Positions 60,307 through 64,000 of a stretch of 64,000 nt of DNA are shown here, one piece after another (the first letter of the stretch is position 1; each line of letters begins with the position of its first letter). Position numbers and translations under genes: made by a program. The notes under the pieces were generated by a model that saw only the letters and a program-made list of their open reading frames with translations, was not told where the DNA came from and did not search any database. This stretch comes from Bacillota bacterium (GTDB lineage: Bacteria; Bacillota; Clostridia; Tissierellales; Sedimentibacteraceae), in assembly GCA_023386345.1 (NCBI GenBank), contig JAEWJT010000015.1:248001-312000 (forward strand), written 5' to 3'.

Positions 60307-60333
60307 AAAAATTACATCTCCTTTATATTTTAA

Positions 60334-60364
60334 ATTATAAAGTACGACACAGTGTCAATGTCAA
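60334..60364 (-). promoter_or_regulatory. Promoter with 19-base spacer and dyad (MerR-type architecture)
   Basis: On the minus strand TTGACA (60359-60364), a 19-base spacer, TATAAT (60334-60339). The spacer contains the palindrome GACACTGTGTC (60346-60356). Overlong spacers with a dyad are the hallmark of promoters activated by MerR-family proteins. A second TTGACA at 60353-60358 is only 13 bases from the -10. No merR gene is in the window. Confidence 0.6.
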
Positions 60365-60439
60365 TAGCAACATTTATTTTAATTTTAAAAGCAATGATTT
60401 TCTAAAAATCTAAATTATTCAATTTTGCTTTGTTTTTTT

Positions 60440-60512
60440 ACAATAAAAATATGCTCCCTCTTAGTAGTAATCAGTTTCATTTTTTTACTGTCTACCTTAA
60501 TGGGAGCATATC
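60440..60512 (-). terminator. Terminator after the iadA gene
   Basis: ATATGCTCCC (60449-60458) pairs with GGGAGCATAT (60502-60511) around a 43-base loop that can fold on itself (AGTAGTAA with TTACTGTCT); on the minus strand it ends in ATTTTTATT. Confidence 0.65.
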
Positions 60513-60545
60513 ATAAATTTTGATTTTTACTTATTTTCTAATATT

Positions 60546-61733
60546 TTAATACCTTTCCTCAAATGTTCCAAATACAATTGGGGTTTTATCCTTAACCATC
60601 ACTTTTCCTTTTGCAAGAACTGTATCTATGTCTAAATTTTTGTCTAGTAAACATAAGTCTGCGTCAAAGCCTTTTTCTATTTTTCCTTTATTTTTCAGCT
60701 TAAAGGCTTTAGCTGGATTAGATGTTAAAGCTCTTATTGCAATTTCAAGAGGAATATTTTGTTTTTTCACAGAATCCTTTATTGCCTTTATTAAACATCT
60801 TGATGTTCCTACTCCTAAGCCTACTAATTCACCTTTTTCATTGAATACAGGCAAGCTTCCTTGTCCATCCGATGTAAGCGTGAAGTTATCCATACTCACA
60901 TTTTCTTCCATAAGCCTTTTTAGTCCTTTGCTAAATGGAACTTCACCATCTAGTTTTTCGTTGTAATCAGGGTCTTCACTTCCTGTAAAATCAATATATC
61001 CACCTTTTTTAGCATATTGCACGCATTTTTCAAAAAGCTCTGGATTTCTGTTCACATGTGTTGGTACAAATTGAGTTATAGGAATTTCTGTCTCAGAAAC
61101 AATTCTTTCAAGAAGCTCAATCTGTCTTTTTCCATCTCCTAAATGAACATTTACTACTCCTGCCTTGCCCGACAACATTCCAGCAACTCTTGCATCAGCA
61201 ACTGCTTTTGCAAACTCATCAAATGAAGGTTGGGATGATCTATGGTCAGATATTGCAACTTCTCCGATTCCGATTATTTTGTCAATAGCAATTATATCCT
61301 TCATTATTTCGCCGGTTATAGTTTTTAATGGTAATCTATATGAACCTGCATAAATAAAGGTTGTTATACCTTCTTCTTCCAAGGCTTTTGCTTTTGCTAG
61401 TAATGACATCAAATCTCTTGTTACTCCATCTGTTCCCAAGCATCCTATTACAGTTGTAACTCCAGATTTTGTAAGTGAGCTAAGCGTAGCTTCTGGAGTT
61501 CTTGTGATAAAACCACCCTCTCCACCGCCACCCAAGAGATGAACATGAGAATCAATAAATCCTGGAACTGCAATTTTACCACTTCCATCAATTTCATTGA
61601 ATTCTACATTACAATTTAGCTCAATCGAAATATTATCTTCAACAGTTGCAATTTTATTTCCAATTATCAAGATGTCTTTTTTACCAATATACTCTGGTTT
61701 ATAGACATCCACATTTCTTATTATTGTTATCAT
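60546..61733 (-). CDS. iadA: Isoaspartyl dipeptidase
   Basis: The 395-residue amidohydrolase cleaves beta-aspartyl dipeptides from damaged proteins. Metal residues are His63 and His65 in DSHVHLLGGGGEGG, His197 in VHLGDGKR, His226 in PTHVNRN and Asp288 in TLTSDGQGS. The usual bridging carboxylated lysine (Lys162 in E. coli, from memory) appears replaced by Glu158 in GEVAISDHRS. The start is ATG 61733, with GGGAAGG nine bases upstream. It follows a YfcC-type carrier gene on the same strand, a combination that suggests import of peptides or dicarboxylate-like amino acids and intracellular cleavage. Confidence 0.93.
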   Translation of the reverse strand: MITIIRNVDVYKPEYIGKKDILIIGNKIATVEDNISIELNCNVEFNEIDGSGKIAVPGFIDSHVHLLGGGGEGGFITRTPEATLSSLTKSGVTTVIGCLGTDGVTRDLMSLLAKAKALEEEGITTFIYAGSYRLPLKTITGEIMKDIIAIDKIIGIGEVAISDHRSSQPSFDEFAKAVADARVAGMLSGKAGVVNVHLGDGKRQIELLERIVSETEIPITQFVPTHVNRNPELFEKCVQYAKKGGYIDFTGSEDPDYNEKLDGEVPFSKGLKRLMEENVSMDNFTLTSDGQGSLPVFNEKGELVGLGVGTSRCLIKAIKDSVKKQNIPLEIAIRALTSNPAKAFKLKNKGKIEKGFDADLCLLDKNLDIDTVLAKGKVMVKDKTPIVFGTFEERY

Positions 61734-61794
61734 CCTTTTCAACCTTCCCTTTGTCTATTTATATATTCTCATTTTGCAAGCCATTTGTAAAATA

Positions 61795-63537
61795 TTATTG
61801 TAATCCCATCATTACTGCTATTACAATTATTATAGTACCAATTAGGAATAAGAAGCCTTGCATTTTAATCTGCTCTTTAGCCCATTTAGCCCAATCAATT
61901 CTTGCAACACCTAGAACTCCTATTAAGCTTGCTGATACTGGAGTAAATGCGTCAACAAAGCCAGAGCCAAGCTGATAAGCAAGAACCGAAATCTGTCTTG
62001 ATACTCCTATCAAATCTGATAATGGTGCCATTATCGGCATAGTCAGAGCCGCTTGACCTGAATTTGATGTTACAACTAGGTTAAATAAGCTTTGGAATAT
62101 ATACATAAACCATGCTCCAATAACCGATGGAACTCCTGATAGAAGTTGACCTATTCCATGTAAAACTGTATTTAGTGTAGAAGCTACATTGGCATTTGAA
62201 CCACCAAGTACTAACAAGATACCCTTAGCCATACCAACAACTATAGCTGTACCAGCCAAATCTGCTGCTCCTCTTTGGAACGATGATGCCATTTCATTTA
62301 TAGTCATATCATTTAATTTGAATATAATTGCTGTTATACCAGTTACAAATCCCATTACGAAGAACTGTGAAGCGATTTCTGGTATATAGTAAGCCTTTTT
62401 AGTAACTCCATAAATTATCCAAATTAAAACTGCAAGCATTTCTAAAAGTATAATTTTATGTCCTAATGTAAATTTAACTTGCTCTCCTGCTGTTTTTTCT
62501 AATCTTTCTCTAAAGTGTCCATCACTTTCATAAACTACTGAACTATTTGGATTTTTTCTAATCTTTTCAGCATAAAACATTGTATATCCTGCTGCTAATG
62601 CTGTTACAACAACCCACATTACCAATCTGAATGTCGCTGCTGAAAGAACAGGAATTCCAGCTATTCCTTGAGCTATAGCTACGCTGAACGGGCTCATCCA
62701 TGATGCTGCATTTCCTACCTGCGAAGCAACATATGTAACCATAACTGCTACAATTGAGTCGTAACCGAGCGCTATTACAAAAGGTACCATTATCATTGAA
62801 AACGGAATTACTTCCTCTGCCATACCAAATGTTGCACCACCAAGAGAGAATAAGAAGAATATTACTGGAAGTGCTAATCTTTCAAGCCCTTTTGATTTGT
62901 TGATAAACGCATATATACCAGCGTCTATAGCTCCTGTTCTCATTATTATAGCGAAAGAGCCTCCAACAACTAATATAAGTGCTACTATACCAACTGCTGA
63001 GCCACCCTTATCTCCGGTAACAAGTCCCTCAAATACATAGTTTAAAAATCCAAAACCACCAAAATCATCAGTTCCCCAAACCTTCGCTGTTTTGTGCAAT
63101 TTCTTTGATGTGTCATATATAGACATACCATACAAATCGTAAAGAACGTCATCATTAAGTCCTAATTCGTCAAGCTGTGCTTGAGTCCATGTTGATGAAT
63201 CTGTTGCTATAAACTCTTTTAATGCAGCTTGATCAACTCCTAGCTCTTCAAGCTTAGCAGTATCTTCAGAAAGAGTTTTTAAATGTTCAGATAAATTTTT
63301 AGTGTCTAAATTATAGCTGTATCTAAATGAATCATCCTTCAAAACTGTTCTTGATTTTTCTGCTCCATTTGCATCAATGTAAGTAACCTTATGAGTGCTG
63401 AATTTTCCCGCTGGTACAATAAATGTTAATAACCAGCTAATTAATACTACCGCAAAAATAATAGCATAGGTATGCGGCGTTCTAAATTTTGTCAAATCTT
63501 TAGAGATTTTTACTTGTTTGTCTTTCTTTTCTTTCAT
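61795..63537 (-). CDS. YfcC-family (DcuC-like) anaerobic carrier
   Basis: The 580-residue membrane protein matches the YfcC/C4-dicarboxylate anaerobic carrier family: N-terminal RTPHTYAIIFAVVLISWLLT and FIVPAGKF, later GGATFGMAEEVIPFSMIMVP and SGQAALTMPIMAPLSDLIGV. About twelve segments are predicted. A soluble insert of about 120 residues lies between the first two membrane segments (residues about 45-165), longer than in typical family members. Relatives move amino acids such as arginine/ornithine or dicarboxylates. It precedes iadA by 61 bases and may feed its substrate or export its product. Confidence 0.87.
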   Translation of the reverse strand: MKEKKDKQVKISKDLTKFRTPHTYAIIFAVVLISWLLTFIVPAGKFSTHKVTYIDANGAEKSRTVLKDDSFRYSYNLDTKNLSEHLKTLSEDTAKLEELGVDQAALKEFIATDSSTWTQAQLDELGLNDDVLYDLYGMSIYDTSKKLHKTAKVWGTDDFGGFGFLNYVFEGLVTGDKGGSAVGIVALILVVGGSFAIIMRTGAIDAGIYAFINKSKGLERLALPVIFFLFSLGGATFGMAEEVIPFSMIMVPFVIALGYDSIVAVMVTYVASQVGNAASWMSPFSVAIAQGIAGIPVLSAATFRLVMWVVVTALAAGYTMFYAEKIRKNPNSSVVYESDGHFRERLEKTAGEQVKFTLGHKIILLEMLAVLIWIIYGVTKKAYYIPEIASQFFVMGFVTGITAIIFKLNDMTINEMASSFQRGAADLAGTAIVVGMAKGILLVLGGSNANVASTLNTVLHGIGQLLSGVPSVIGAWFMYIFQSLFNLVVTSNSGQAALTMPIMAPLSDLIGVSRQISVLAYQLGSGFVDAFTPVSASLIGVLGVARIDWAKWAKEQIKMQGFLFLIGTIIIVIAVMMGLQ

Positions 63538-63623
63538 GACAATCCTCCATAATAATTTATAATTGCTTAGTCATAATATTAATAAATATTACAATTAAGT
63601 TATCTTGCATTTATTATGCCAAG

Positions 63624-63670
63624 AAAAAAAAACGTATATACAAGTGTTTTTGTAAATACGTTTTTTGTTT
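63624..63670. terminator. Terminator between psuG and the YfcC-type gene
   Basis: AACGTATATACAA pairs with TTGTAAATACGTT across a short loop, with A and T runs outside (63624-63668). On the minus strand it ends the psuG transcript. Confidence 0.75.
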
Positions 63671-63713
63671 GGTTAATTATTATGCAAAACGTGTAACCAA
63701 ATAGAACCAAATT

Positions 63714-64000
63714 CTATCCAATTATTTTGCTATACTCGACAGCAAGCAAGGCTGCAACCTTTGCATTGTTTAAAACTAATTCTATATTTGAAGCTAAGCT
63801 TACACCTTTTGTTATTTCTTTTAATTTTGATAATAAAAACGGAGTAGCTGCCTTTCCTTTTATACCTTGTTTTTCTGCTTCCTTAACAGCTTCATCTATA
63901 GCACCATTTATAAAGGCACTGTCTAAAGCAAATTCCTTTGGTATAGGGTTTGCTACGACCATTCCACCTGCTAGACCTAATTCCTGCTTTGTTTTAAATG
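63714..64000 (-). CDS. psuG: Pseudouridine-5'-phosphate glycosidase, C-terminal part (partial)
   Basis: The last 95 codons are visible; the frame continues past the right edge. Residues GLAGGMVVANPIPKEFALD and GIKGKAATPFLLSKLKEIT, then SLASNIELVLNNAKVAALLA, match the conserved end of PsuG (indigoidine synthase A-like), which cleaves pseudouridine 5'-phosphate to uracil and ribose 5-phosphate reversibly. The catalytic lysine region lies outside the window. The kinase PsuK commonly accompanies it and may lie further right. Confidence 0.88.
   Translation of the reverse strand, partial: FKTKQELGLAGGMVVANPIPKEFALDSAFINGAIDEAVKEAEKQGIKGKAATPFLLSKLKEITKGVSLASNIELVLNNAKVAALLAVEYSKIIG

Overview
The window is AT-rich, with strong GGAGG-type ribosome binding sites, many TTG starts and many short hairpin terminators. 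Together with the gene content (a T-box leader, ClpE-like ATPase, SLH-domain surface protein, DUF1836 regulator and B12-dependent methylmalonyl-CoA mutase genes) this points to a low-GC Gram-positive anaerobe of the class Clostridia. Genus cannot be fixed from the sequence alone. No rRNA, tRNA, intact insertion sequence, prophage or CRISPR array was seen, so this looks like ordinary chromosome with small accessory patches and several decayed genes.

Layout. 1-4700: end of one ABC exporter half and the complete second half, then an AlkD-like DNA glycosylase, a DUF6544 protein, a P-loop kinase-like protein and the C-terminal stump of an alpha/beta hydrolase. 4700-9800: a soluble chemoreceptor with a CZB zinc domain, a zinc-ribbon protein, and two different tyrosyl-tRNA synthetases in tandem behind one tyrosine T-box. 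10000-18100: a secreted CAP-domain protein, a radical-SAM/DUF4130 pair linked to DNA repair, a DUF2179-type membrane protein, aspartokinase and a ClpE-like unfoldase. 18200-24400: an acyltransferase, a membrane-dipeptidase-family peptidase, oligoendopeptidase F, and a PiT phosphate transporter with its DUF47 partner. 24600-30000: a GntR(YtrA)-ABC operon, a transglutaminase-like membrane protein, and a radical SAM-SPASM enzyme divergent from a DUF1836 regulator. 30000-39800: a thioredoxin-fold protein, a Cache chemoreceptor, a large-type IMP dehydrogenase resembling the Tritrichomonas enzyme, a decayed flavodoxin gene, truA, a deoxyribosyltransferase-like protein, an intact flavodoxin-type reductase, a membrane protein, an aldo-keto reductase with an Fe-S tail and a GNAT enzyme.

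39900-44330 is a leftward methylmalonyl-CoA operon: split mutase (catalytic and B12 subunits), an antibiotic-monooxygenase-fold protein, the MeaB chaperone GTPase, a small membrane protein and the epimerase. It interconverts succinyl-CoA and methylmalonyl-CoA; no decarboxylase lies in the window. 44600-48600 holds a MacB/FtsX-type ABC pair. 48660-53220 encodes a 1,519-residue SLH-anchored surface protein with six 158-residue repeats and a long structured leader. 53800-60400 is an accessory patch: DUF4180 protein, an ORF remnant, a lipocalin-like protein with a WYL regulator, and a UvrA-like ATPase with a nucleotidyltransferase behind a promoter of MerR-controlled architecture. 60500-64000 carries isoaspartyl dipeptidase, a YfcC-type carrier and the end of psuG.

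The best candidates for something not yet described are the UvrA-like/nucleotidyltransferase module with its 19-bp-spacer promoter, the radical SAM-SPASM/DUF1836 pair, and the structured leader of the SLH protein. Function for all three is inference.
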